Shown here: positions 12,240 to 23,500 of the stretch, piece by piece
How positions within the stretch are numbered: the first letter of the stretch is position 1
Layout of the letters: every line of letters begins with the position of its first letter
Source of the DNA: Paracentrotus lividus
Taxonomy: Eukaryota; Echinodermata; Echinoidea; Camarodonta; Echinidae
Assembly (NCBI GenBank): GCA_940671915.1
Contig: CALNVZ010003433.1
Span: 16,417,312 to 16,481,311, forward strand
Reading direction: 5' to 3'
DNA length: 64,000 bases
Translations under genes and position numbers: made by a program
The notes under the pieces: model-generated
What the model was told of the DNA's origin: nothing
The model's database searches: none
What the model saw: only the letters and a program-made list of their open reading frames with translations

Positions 12240-12935
12240 AAATACATGTGGTACATGGGTATGCTTGGTATTAAGTTGAAGGGAATTAATCTGGCAATTA
12301 CTTAAAAGTAAAAGTAATGCAAATGGTAAATTAGTTTATGAGTAATTAGCATTTGATTAACTCTGAGTAGTCATTTCTGCACGGTGGAGGAGGAGGAGGA
12401 GCATGAGGAGGAGGAGCATAAATTTCTATTCTTTAACAAATTAAGCTTTTACCTTCACATTATCTAAACATTAAACAGTTCAATTGGAATATCATCCATT
12501 TATGAGTAAAAATGGATCAAAGTTGAACTTAAGGATAACAAATTAAGCTAATTAAGCTAATTAATTAATTTATCTAAATGACTAAGATGGTAGTTTAAAT
12601 TGAAAATTGGTGTCAAACTTTAAATATGGATGCTATATGGGTAAATTGGGCATTAGTTTGAAGGGAATTAGTCTAAAAGGGTAAAGGAAATACCTGTGGT
12701 CAATTTATTTATGAGTAATTAACGATTAATTAACTCCAAGTACCCATTTTTGTACAGCAGATGACGGAGGGGAACATAAATTTCTATTTCTCAGTTAGAC
12801 AAATGAGTTATAAATATCATTGAACATAACATGAAACAGTTTGATTGGATTGTAACTTATGAGAATTAATAGTGGGTCAAATTTACACTCATTAATAGTT
12901 ACTTAATTAAGCTAATTAATGGTATAACCTCATAT
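12240..12935. repeat. Diverged tandem duplication, two units of about 370 bp
   Basis: The segments near 12245-12600 and 12615-12935 share, in the same order, agttgaagggaattaatctg / agtttgaagggaattagtct, then tttatgagtaattaac, a GAGG-rich stretch, cataaatttctatt, and aagctaattaa. The first unit has an added GGAGGAGGA expansion. No coding potential. Confidence 0.6.
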
Positions 12936-15030
12936 GTGTAACTCTCAGAGATACACATGTATATACCTGTTCACATGTCTTTGAACTAAGAAAAGTCGAA
13001 TCCCTCGCTATAAGCCAGATTGCATCATTTGTATCAACAATAAGAACTGTAAATATATTTTATTGAAGTTTTAAGTGTTTACAAGTAATAAAAGTAACTT
13101 CAAAAGGTCATAAGGCAAGACTGAGTTATATTTTGGGGGTAAATAAACATCATAACACATGTTTCCCCAAATATGTATACTTTTATGGGTATAGGGTGTC
13201 AAATATAAGAATAATACTCCATTAAACAAAAACGGAACAATTTCTTTGAAAACATATTATGTAACAGAAAAGGGCCCACTTTAAACGCATGGCCTTATAT
13301 CAAAATCAGAACCCCAAAATGAAGCAAGATTAAATTCTAAGACATAAATATACACCTATAATACAATTAAAAAGAGGTAATCAATTTAAATTTGTTTCTT
13401 TTTTTTTTTTCTTTCTTTTTTTTCTTTTTTACCAAGACTGTAAGAAGTCCTTTTTAAAGAAAAGATCTGTATTTATTCCCATTTTAACATAAACTAATGC
13501 AGTCTATTCTGCTTTTTGCTAAGTTACTAAATCACACATATACACCCTGTACAGCAACCAAACTCCAAAGTTACACAGAATGTGTATTGTCAAAGGGAAT
13601 GATACAATAAGAACTTAATAAACAGACCAAACGTTTTCACACTAACTATATCCCTATATTGGATCATTTAGAAAGTTAGATTTCAAAACAAAATCATGTT
13701 TTAATATCATATCCTAAAGTATATATTGACTGCGAAACAGCCATGTACAATTCACTTGGGTATGTTTTTATGATCAATGGATAGAATAAATGCAATATGT
13801 AAGTAATTGAGGGTAACGGCTCAGACATAATTTAGTGCTAAAATAACAATAACAAAAAGTACAACTCAAGTACAACATTTAATCTGATGATATAATCATT
13901 ACTGTTTGCTGCATGAAATTGGCAATACTGATGAGATTATTTCAGTTATCTTTAAACTGCTTACATTTATTTCAAACATAATAATAAATGTTATTGCACT
14001 CAAAGATCTCAAAAACCTTGCATACACTGTACATGTACAATGTGTTTGTACATTGTAGCTTACATGTATGAGTCAACATCCATTACAAAAAAAAATTAAC
14101 ATTAATGATTGCCCAATATAATGTTGGCAGTTGTTTTAGATCCCCTTTACACTGTACACTGTATTTATTTATTTTTTTACTCTAAATTTTTAACATAAAT
14201 TGTACGCTATTTTATCTGCATTATCTTCAGTTTATAACAAAAACAAAAAATTAAATCAACATCAAGATAAAAAAATCATGATTATAATAATACTAATTGA
14301 AGCAATGTGTAATTTGGTATGCTTCACAAACTCTTATTTGTTTGTTTATGGAAATGGCCGAACACACATTGTGTAGTGAATGCAGTAACTGTATTCGTTT
14401 GGAACGGAAACAAGACAATACATGTACATGCTACATTGTCAGTCTTTACAAAGTGATGATTAAGGATGATAACGATAATGACAAACAGGACTTCTGTCAT
14501 TAATTTGCATAAAAACAAGCAACATGTAGCTATTAGTTGAAAGAACGTGTAGGATATTTGCTTGTATATGGTGGGAAGTTGCATAACAAGGCACGAAATG
14601 GGTAAGATGTGGGAGATGCGGGGGACTCGGAGGAAAAGAGTCAAGAAATATTGCAGCAAGAGCTTTTCAAGTTCAAGTAAATGCTGCGAAACGTCGAGGG
14701 GGCCTCCCCCGCCCCTCCCCCTCCAGCCAAGAAAGGTTAAGACTAGCTCTTATAATACATGTACTATTAGAGCATACACACGGTGTACATCAGGACGGTG
14801 GAATAAATCATGTGATTAAATATTTCGGGGTGAAATGCTTGACATCAAATAAGAATCATCCTTTTGACCAACAATTACTTTGTGCGCTTGGATAAAACAT
14901 GTAATCCCCAAACATAAAAAAATGAGTTTAGACTTTTAGCAACTTAACTTATCAAGACCACCCCTCTGATTACACAATAAACTGCCCCAATACCACCCTC
15001 CATTTTCTGCACTTCCTGGTCATCCAGTAA

Positions 15031-15190
15031 TAATAATAATATTAAGCATTTATAATGCGCCGACTATCTGGTAAACTATTCAGTGGCGCAGCTAATATTA
15101 TTACCTGGCTATAGCCATAGCTGCCCTAATAAAGGGCGCTTTAGGCATTCAAGGAATTTCTTTCTACTGGTACCCATTTACCTTACTTGG
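15031..15190 (+). repeat. SINE-like dispersed repeat, copy 1
   Basis: Contains aagcatttataatgcgccga, agtggcgcagcta, tagccatagctgcc, and tacccatttaccttactt. The same ordered blocks recur at 62425-62610. The gcatttata...gcgc style resembles short dispersed repeats common in sea urchin genomes. The exact class is not known. Confidence 0.55.
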
Positions 15191-15602
15191 GTCAAGTTTT
15201 GCAAATTGTTGATAGATATCCAGCATCCAGAATACATTGTCAAAATGACCATACTTGCTGTGTGGTTACCTACGCAGTATGTGCTGTCGGATTTTGCACA
15301 AAAATGTTAGAGAAATACGAGAAATTCCCATCGAAACTCACTGATACCTACAGCAAAACACTTTTCATTAGGAAGTAAGCTGTTGCTTTTTGCGCGGTCT
15401 TCAGGTGCTAAAGGGTTAGAGCATATAAATATTTTTTAGATATCATTTTTTTCCTCCGAGGTCCCCGAGTGCTACATGTATTCGTATTACAGTCACAACC
15501 ATCTTCAAGAAAAGGGGCTTTTTTTTAACATGACTGTTTTCAGGAGTTAATAAAAACGCCTTTTCTATGAGTAAAAGTAGACATTTCTCAAAGTTGTTCT
15601 GT

Positions 15603-15608
15603 TTTATT
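15603..15608 (-). promoter_or_regulatory. Candidate polyadenylation signal for the SRPBCC-like gene
   Basis: Minus-strand AATAAA (plus tttatt), about 170 bases beyond the stop codon at 15779-15781. Chosen by position only. Confidence 0.4.
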
Positions 15609-15778
15609 CTTTGCTTTTTCGCTTTTTTTTTTAAATTTTGGTTTAATCATAGCTAACATGTGCTATACTCCTGAGCTCCTGTATATTTCTTCACTGCTGC
15701 CATCATTTCTCTGGAACTCACCATTAAAATTGTAAGTGATTATTGCTGATAGGGAGTAGCATTGACCACACAGCTGAA

Positions 15779-16932
15779 CTATTGCATGATGACTTTCAAA
15801 TTAAAGAGAGATGCTGTCACTTGCTGGGAGAGGAAGAACTTGAGGGGCTGGACAACAGTCACCTAGGAGACAAACAAAGATAAATAATGGCATGAACATT
15901 AATAAAAATGCTGTATTATCACATTACAAATAAAATGTCCAAATGTAAAAAAAAGCTCTGAAAATTTGTAACCGAGCATGTGATACAGCCAACATGAATG
16001 TAACACTTCTGTTTTTAAATAATTATAACTTAGTTTTATACCTCTTAGACATGTTTTAAAGGGGAAGTTCACCCTGGAGTTTTATTGGATTTTAAAAATG
16101 TGGAAAAATAAAAGAAAAATATGAGTGAAAGTTTGCAGAAAATCAACCTCAAATAAGCGAAGTTATGAATATTTAAAGTTTTGATTCTGTGACGTCACGT
16201 GCGAGCAGCTCTCCCATGTGTTGTGTATGAAAATTCCATAAATTTGTCTTTTTTCATGGTTCTTTCTAAAGGAATGGGTCAATTTGATAGAGGCATGTAC
16301 ATGTATATGAACATTGGTTTGATGATATATCGACTGCACAGGTGAAATCATGAATATTTTTCTTTAAAAAATGACACTTAATGGAATTTACAGTACATAA
16401 CACATAGGAGAGCAGCACGCATGTGACGTCACAGAATCAAAACTTAAAATATTTATAACTTCGTTATCTTTGGTTGATTTTCTTCAAATCTTCATTCATA
16501 TTTTTCTTCTATTTTACTGCATTTTTTAAAACCAATTTTAACCGAGGGTGAACTTCCCCTTTAAAGATAAAGCATTTATCAGGCAAACACAATTATCTAG
16601 GGTACAATGAAAATATGAAAGTAGGTCTGCAAATTTCAAGAGATTTTGATAAAATCTTTACATGCATGCATAGCGATACATGTACATTGTGTATCTCAAC
16701 ATACCCAATGCTCTACATTATGGTTTATGTACACATCCTGGCCCCAGATGATATTTTGAAATTTACCGTAGTTGGTCCAGAACTTAAATTTTGCAACACG
16801 TGTCAATTAGTGTAAAGCCCTGTCATACCAATTTTAATGAGTGAACTGTCTTTGTTTTGATATTTAATCATCAATATGATATGGTCTCTTTATATTATAC
16901 ATGTGTTTGAATGTTTCTCTTTGTTTGTTTGT

Positions 16933-16964
<32 letters not shown>

Positions 16965-19900
16965 GAGAGGGTTGGTTGTTTTTTTCCTTGCATTTATAGA
17001 ATACAGTTGAATTGAATCGAATGAATCAGTGGTGCTTTTGTAATACATACCAAGTAAAGATAGCTTTTCCTCTTGGCGTGAATCTTCCAGGTCAGCTTGG
17101 AAAAACCTGCCATCTGACCAGGCTCAATGTAAAAGGTCGATCTGATGGCGAGTAGAGTGCCCTTGGTCTCAAACTCAAATTGGGACGAGGAGACATGCTT
17201 GGTGATCTTTGCCGGGAGCTCAATGTTTCCGACAGGAGAGCTGGCATACATCCTGAAGGGTTTCCCCATCTTAACATGAGGGGAAGTGTCCAAGTCTTCA
17301 GCCACATGTACGATGAATGTCATCCACTGTAAAAGTAAGAAAAGGAAGAAATACACTATAAATTACTCAGATTTAATCACAATCATTTCAAAGCGGGTTA
17401 CATTTTACCATAGTAATTATGATTTATGTGCAAAATAAATACCACTGAAGTGCCATCGAATGACTGTATTATTTTGAGGAGTTAGGCTAGATCATGGATT
17501 TCATGAAAATTCTTCTCTTTTTCCAGTTAGGAAACTTGAAATCTAGACCCAAATAGATGCTTCTTTTTTCACATTTAGTTTAGAAACAGAATCTAAAATG
17601 ACTCTTTCATCCACTCAAACCCACCCTACTTGAATCAGTGAACTAATCCTGTAGTAGTCCACTGCCTGGACCATCCTGTATTTTCATATCAACCCTCATA
17701 ACACCATACATGAACACACAGTACTAATTTAGCACATGAGCATGATCAGGGTCTCTCAGCATGTTTTGGCAAGAGCTTCTGATTTGGCATGGATGTAGGG
17801 AAGTGGATTTGTGATAGAAAGAGAAATGGTGCAAAGGTCGAGTCAATGGAGGAAGGTGAAAGTTCTAACGACCAGAGCCTGGTCTAATCCTGTAGCTCCC
17901 ACGAGTCGAGTCCCTGTCCCCCCCCCCCCCCCTCCCCCCCCCCCCCCCCCACCTAGACCGAGGCTGCTCTGTCTTCATCGTTATCTCCATCTCTCTGAAG
18001 ACAGAGAGCTTCCATTGCGTGAGCTGTTCAAAAATGCAGTGCTGTTTTCTCTGTTAAATTTCCCCAAATTTCATGGGAAAAACTTACAGAAACCCCCAAA
18101 ACCCTACTTCAACAAGACAGTTGGGCATCAAAAAGGACAATTTCTAGAGAAAATCTACTTCTAGATGCGGTAAGTGGAATAACTTTCGGCGCTAGTGCAG
18201 TTAAGCATCCCGCCGCGAGGCTTGCTGCTACGTGAAGGGATAGGGTGGACGGCGACCCCCACGCACTAACGTTAGGGTTAGGGTAAACCGACCAGCCCCC
18301 GTCGCGAAGCGACGGGAACTGACGAACCAGTAGACATATTTGGCGAAGTTTTGAAAATATCTATACATGACCACAAATTTCGTGGTCAAAAATACCTTAT
18401 TTGAATTCATACTCACATTGAATCGAATCTTTGAAGTTTTTCCTCGAATTGGTGACATCTGCGAATGTTTCACATGAAGTAATCAACTAATAATGTAGAA
18501 AAATACAGGAAAATTGAGTCCATCAACGTACATTTCTCCGTGCGTGCATTGTCTTCGCCACAGAGTTAAATACGTCTTCGCACAGTAAAATGACGTCATA
18601 GAAAATGGCAGCGATGGCACCAACACTATGAGAAGAGACAAGGCCAACGGAAAATTTGATTTGGTAAGTCAAGAAGCTCTTATATACTTTCATTTTTAGT
18701 CGTTGTTACGCGTGAAACATCATAGAAACCTTACAACAACATTTTAATATTAGATTGATTAAATTGACCAGTATAATCACCTGAGCGCTCATCATCGCTG
18801 ATTATTTCGCTGTAAATGGAGGTGGTGGAAGTACAGCCCCGTCGCCTTCGGCAACGGGGCTGTGTATAGTTAGGGTTAGGGTAGGGTGGTGTGTAGCCCC
18901 GGGACGCCGCCACTTCGTGGCGGCGTCCTGAAGTAAACATATACATTATGATCCGTTTTCACCGTTTTCACACACACAAAAAAAATTACACACAAATTTA
19001 TCAAAAATAAAACATATAAATACAACGACACTTTAATACCTAAGCATACATCCCAGCAAAATTTGAAGAAAATAACACACATTAGCACCCAGAATAAGAT
19101 GATTTCCTTTGGATTTCCGTCATGCCCAGAAATTTGTCCGATCCGCCATGTTGATTAAGTTGGTACTATTATTAGTATCGTGCGTAGCCTTTGATCAAGA
19201 AGTTCATTTTGTATAGTTTTTAAGTTCCATTTCGAAAAAGAGGCTGATGCAAGAAAAATGTGCTCAAAAACTAAAATAACAAATAATTCATGACTAATCA
19301 TGTAAGTAATCTCATTTGTTTTGGTTAATTACCACGTAATGGAATAAAAACATAATTATTTTTGTAATGACTTGTCTAAAGGCTAACGATGGCAATATCC
19401 ATGACGCATGCGTATTACAAAGACAAAAACTTCAATACGAATTGTTTTACTGAAGAAGTCTGGAGATTTTGACCCCCAAATATCATATGATACAAAGAAT
19501 CAACAAAGACGATAGTGTTCCGGGCTGATTTGTAAGTAGACCTTCTATAGACTATATTGAAATAATATATACGGTATTTTAATAACAAGGATTTAAGTTA
19601 TTGCCCGGAAAAGCTGGGGAAAACAGACTTCACATCGCCGTTAAATGTCAATAAAGCGTAGCCCGCACACTTTGTGTGCGGGCTAGTCGTAGTAAGGTGG
19701 TGTGTAGTGGATACCAAACTGCACTAGCGCCTAACTTTCATCTTATAGATCTATAAGATGATGACCGAAAAACACACTCGTCTATGTACACTGCATTTTG
19801 AACAGCACACGCAATGGAAGCTCTCTGTCCTCAAGAGGGGATTACGATGAGGACAGAGCAGCCTCGGTCTACCCCCCCCCCCCCTTCCCATTTGACAAAA

Positions 19901-20294
19901 TGACTACCGCCAGTATCGGTATATTATTCATTCCTAAAACAGTGATGCTAAACACACAGACAATGCATGCTTGGTGCCATATAATTCAGCACAATTTATA
20001 CACTAGTAAATTTACATTCTCGCCATCATGGCGGCTATCTAAACAAATAGCATCGCCATCGCAACCGGCACGCATCTTCACCCCAAGCCAGCCCACGGGC
20101 TGAGTGCGAGGTACCGTATACCGTACCTTCTGATAAGTGTGGAGATCAGTCACCATCCGAAAAGTCTCATGTTCATCTGAAGCGATTGTTGCCGATCTTT
20201 GAGCCACAAGTGGTTCTGAATCAAGCTCCAGTTGTGCTAGGATAGCCACAAATACTACAACCACGACGACAATTGATAGAAGGTACTGCATCAT
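15779..20294 (-). CDS. Signal-sequence-bearing SRPBCC/START-like small protein
   Basis: Three minus-strand exons, 20294-20127, 17326-17051 and 15862-15779, join in phase 0 at GT-AG junctions (528 nt, 175 aa). Residues 1 to about 22 are a hydrophobic signal peptide or signal anchor with a run of six Val. I do not recognise a named orthologue. The mature part has the pattern of an SRPBCC (START/Bet v1-like) ligand-binding fold: FRMVTDLHTYQKW at 45-57 (helix then the W that follows 'tD...Y..W'), a G-K-P-F strand after it, alternating beta strands with FYIEPGQ and LTWKIHAK, and a C-terminal amphipathic helix ending FNLKVIMQ. That would suit a secreted or membrane-tethered carrier of a hydrophobic ligand. 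The fold assignment is inference from pattern, not from a search. The gene is divergent from TMA16. Its first intron carries the hairpin element at 17954-19871 and its second a TTAA MITE. Confidence 0.65.
16060..16560. mobile_element. Foldback MITE with TTAA target duplication, in SRPBCC intron 2
   Basis: Ends AGGGGAAGTTCACCCT ... AGGGTGAACTTCCCCT, flanked on both sides by TTAA (16056-16059 and 16561-16564), which suggests piggyBac-type mobilisation. The inner parts are also inverted: GTTTTGATTCTGTGACGTCAC on the left and GTGACGTCACAGAATCAAAA on the right. No ORF. The remainder of intron 2 (15863-17050) holds only a G22 run at 16944-16965. Confidence 0.8.
16944..16965. repeat. G-homopolymer of about 22 bases
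   Basis: An uninterrupted G run after a T run. It is capable of G-quadruplex formation and likely length-variable. Confidence 0.9.
18298..18316. repeat. Hairpin 1 (8-bp stem, GAA loop)
   Basis: CCCGTCGC-GAA-GCGACGGG, perfect. It is preceded by gttagggttagggt. On the minus strand the loop reads TTC. Confidence 0.85.
18834..18862. repeat. Hairpin 2 (13-bp stem, TTC loop)
   Basis: The arms are CAGCCCCGTCGCC and GGCAACGGGGCTG, with one mispair, around the loop TTC. It is followed by tagttagggttagggtaggg. Confidence 0.85.
18902..18928. repeat. Hairpin 3 (12-bp stem, TTC loop)
   Basis: The arms GGACGCCGCCAC and GTGGCGGCGTCC pair perfectly around TTC. It lies 39 bases after hairpin 2. Confidence 0.9.
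19659..19685. repeat. Hairpin 4 (12-bp stem, TTT loop)
   Basis: The arms TAGCCCGCACAC and GTGTGCGGGCTA pair perfectly around TTT. It is followed by aaggtggtgtgtag, a tract also seen between hairpins 2 and 3. Confidence 0.9.
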
Positions 20295-20516
20295 GAAAAT
20301 GAATAGGATTCAGATTTTTAATAGCAATTTTTTTAAAGACAAGACGTCGCGTCGACGAGATGTGATCGCTTTGGTTATGAAGAGCGACCTCTTGTGATAA
20401 AAAGTAAGACAGGGGGAGATTTTCACACGTGAAAGTAACGACGAGGCATATAATTTCCCTTTTTAGCAGAATATCCTGATTTAATCAATAACTGCTGTTC
20501 ACCTGAAGGCATCAGA
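20295..20516. promoter_or_regulatory. Bidirectional promoter region, SRPBCC-like gene / TMA16
   Basis: Only 222 bp separate the two divergent start codons, so both 5' UTRs and core promoters must fit here or overlap, unless upstream noncoding exons exist. It contains a GACGTCGCGTCGACGAGATG stretch near 20342 (overlapping palindromes GACGTC and GTCGAC) and no clear TATA box. The promoter role is inferred from the layout. Confidence 0.55.
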
Positions 20517-23500
20517 ATGGTGAGAGTTTTAATTTCATTCATCTAATGTTTGATTCGTCCTTCAATTTAGACGGTTTCAAAGAGATGGTGGAGTGCAATT
20601 TAAAACCCTGTCCCACTCGTTAGATATTGTGTTAGTACTGAGCACTGATCCTTTTTTTTCTTGTATTACTATTAAATTCAATTCAGTCTATCTGCTGATT
20701 AAAAAACTGTGCTAGACTAAAATCAGAGATATTAATGTGCGAGATGCATGCCATTGACATTGTGATCCAGACAGTCACCAGAGCTGAGTAGAGAAGTCAT
20801 CTCGGAAATTTGCATATAGCTCTAACGTTAGATCTAGAGCAGTAAGTTAGAGGCGCCGGTCCAAAAACAAAGATCGTCTCAGATTACTGGACTTGTCCTC
20901 GTTTATAAAGACACTGTACAGTAAAAATAGCCTCCCAATTGATGCCAACTCCACTCACTGAAGCTCTAGACTCTACTGTGCCATGCTCCCTATATCCTTG
21001 GGAAGACGGACAAGTCATAAAAGTAGACGGTGAACTGGGGGTAATTAGTTCCATAAGTGGCATCCAAATCCCGTAGGTCCCAAAAGAAAACAGGCGTCTT
21101 CATTAATGAAGACAAACCTTGTTACTGATAACAGCAAAATTTGGCAAACGTCATTGTTTATAAATGCATAAACGCATAAATGCAGACGGTCATTGTTTAT
21201 GCAGACGATCAGCTGTTCTGGACTGGCGCCTCTACTGTAGAGTCTACTCTTTCTTGTAAAGTTACACACCTAAAAAGGTGCAGACTGTGAGGACTGAAAC
21301 CCCCTGAAATTATTCTATGATTATCAAAGGGAAAGAGTTGTTGCTTCCACTCTTCCAAAATCCATGTTTTTAATTCTTCACCCTGTAGTCTTAACTCTCT
21401 GCGATACCTGCTAATTCGACAGTGTGAACAGACTTGGTGACAAAACAAATCTTTCAATAATCATAATGCAAATCCACTCCCAAATTCCTCCTAACTAAAG
21501 AGCTGTAGCACATGACAAAAATAGTTTGAGAGCAACAAACAAGACATAATTTGCCTTGGATGCTGTTAATTTCAATATCGGTGAACAAACTTTGAAGAAG
21601 AAGAAAACCTGCATGATTTCCATTTCCCTCGACTGGATCTAGTAATGACAGTGTTTGTACTTTAACGTGGAGGGTTTAATAATAAGAAATAATGTTGTTA
21701 TTAAACAAGGTATTTTTATGTTTTGTCTTGTAGCCTAAAGCTGGGAAGACCAAGGTGGCTGCCAAGTCTGTCAAATTAATTCACCCTCAGAGCAGAAAGG
21801 CTAATAAGATGGGTGCAAGGGAGATGCGCAAGGAGAGAGTCAGAAAGTAAGTATCCTTGTTGGCAAGAGGTGTCAAAACTGAGTGGTCTGATCACTTTAC
21901 TATAAGCAGAGATGCCAACCCCACACAATAATTGTAATGTTAGAATTGATAACCCAAATAGTTAAAATAGCTGAAACAAATTTCTTGGTCACAAGAGAAA
22001 GAAATCTATTGATCTGAATGCATTCCCCAAAATGAATGACAGATCAGAATGTTATCATTTGTGATTTCTCTGATTAAAAGTCATTTGGTTCAGCTGTTTT
22101 AACTACATGTTTTAAATACAGTAGTTAGAAAAGAACAAAAAAATGTTAGAAAAGGACAAAAAAATGTTAGAAAAGAACAAATTTTGTTCTTTTCTAACTT
22201 TTAAAGCAAACTTTAAAAAAAAGTAAGAAAAGAACAAATTTTGTTCTTTTCTAACTTTTAAAACTGAACTGAGCAACACTCTCATGGACTGTGTGTTATA
22301 AATAGCTAGTCTTAAAGTATACCTGTAGAGATAACTATTAACAAATCAATGTGTAAATTAAGCTACAATTTGATTTGTATAAAATGTTTTGAGGGGAAAG
22401 TATGTGTTTTGTTATTTGGCAACATAATTATCACGGTGAGAATTCATTGAGTATAGTGAAAAAGTGTTTTATTATTCAAATTGGCCTGAATTATAAGACT
22501 ATACTATTCAGGATGTTGCATTGTGGGTTAGGAATCAGGGCAGAATCAAGTAATTGAGGACTGGAGTTCGTGCTATACAGGGCTGCTAGTTTGTACTGGC
22601 TTTAATGTTATCTCTGCTATGGTTCCCATGTTCATGGGTTTGATGAATGTCATGGTACTTACTGGTACATTTTTTTATTTATGTGCCACCGATGCCAACA
22701 GTTATTGTGGTTTGAGTATAATGTGACATGTTAAAACTCTTTTATTAGTAGATAGTGTGCACATTGGTGCAGAGTCAAAATTCAATCTAATGATAAGGTT
22801 AAAGATAAGTATGAATAGTCACATATATCTGGTAAAGTGTTATATGTAAGTGGCAGTCGTTATTTTCATGTTCATGTTGAGTCATCACACAATGCAAATG
22901 ATAGTCTTGCAATTTGCAGTAAACTAACATGCTAGGAATATACTGCGAGAGGGAGGGGGTTGGTCATTTGATGTATAATGAGTTGTAATATATTCTGTCT
23001 TTCCTCTGTCAGGGTTCACCAGGAGACTTCTCTCAAGAATGCTCTACTGATTGAGAAGTTAACATGGTTCCAAGAAGCCCTGGATCCAGATAAAACAAAC
23101 TATAGCAAAGCTGATGCAGAGGAACTTGTTGAAAGGTACCAGTAATGACGTTTATATTTGTAAGGCATCAAAAAATGAGACATAGAACTGCCTCCTAGCA
23201 AGGCACTGGGATAGTAATGTCATGTTATATTCAAGGCTTACTGGGGAAATTAAAAACTGAAGTGGATACACTGAGTAGCTAAGACAATTGCATTTTCTTT
23301 CCTCATACATTGTGGAATTGTGAATAAGATTGAATTAAGATATCAATAGATAATGGTTGATAGTGGATTATGCCAACAGTCCATTAGAGGAGAATCCGGA
23401 ATGGGCCAATCAAACTCCTCTTTGATGTGTGATGTTTAATAAAACCAAAGTAAATATGTGACCCACCGCCTTTATAACCACCAATAAGTTGCACATAGAA

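Larger units (their letters stand above)
9194..15602. other. Intergenic region between the PLA2G12-like and SRPBCC-like genes
   Basis: No coding exon was recognised on either strand. The left end contains the promoter side of the PLA2G12-like gene (its ATG is at 9193). The remainder holds a TC microsatellite, a C-run near 10748, a MITE at 11715-12028, a tandem duplication near 12240-12935, a long AT-rich stretch without recognisable structure (about 12940-15030), and a SINE-like repeat at 15031-15190. Confidence 0.6.
17954..19871. mobile_element. 1.9-kb inverted-repeat element carrying hairpins and TTAGGG-like motifs
   Basis: The left arm (17954-18041) begins TAGACCGAGGCTGCTCTGTC and ends ...GTTCAAAAATGCAGTG. 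The right arm (19789-19871) is its reverse complement with a few differences, ending GCAGCCTCGGTCTA. Both arms adjoin poly(C) runs. Between them lie at least four strong hairpins (18298, 18834, 18902, 19659) and two gttagggttagggt tracts (near 18270 and 18868). No transposase or other ORF was recognised. It sits in intron 1 of the SRPBCC-like gene. It looks like a non-autonomous element, family unknown. Confidence 0.6.

Noticed and set aside
17811-18164. Plus-strand 117-codon ORF with a Pro run
   Set aside because: Crosses a C-homopolymer and the inverted arm of the 17954-19871 element; no family resemblance.
18265-18890. Telomere (TTAGGG repeats)
   Set aside because: Only two or three units per site, inside a gene intron next to hairpins; not a chromosome end.
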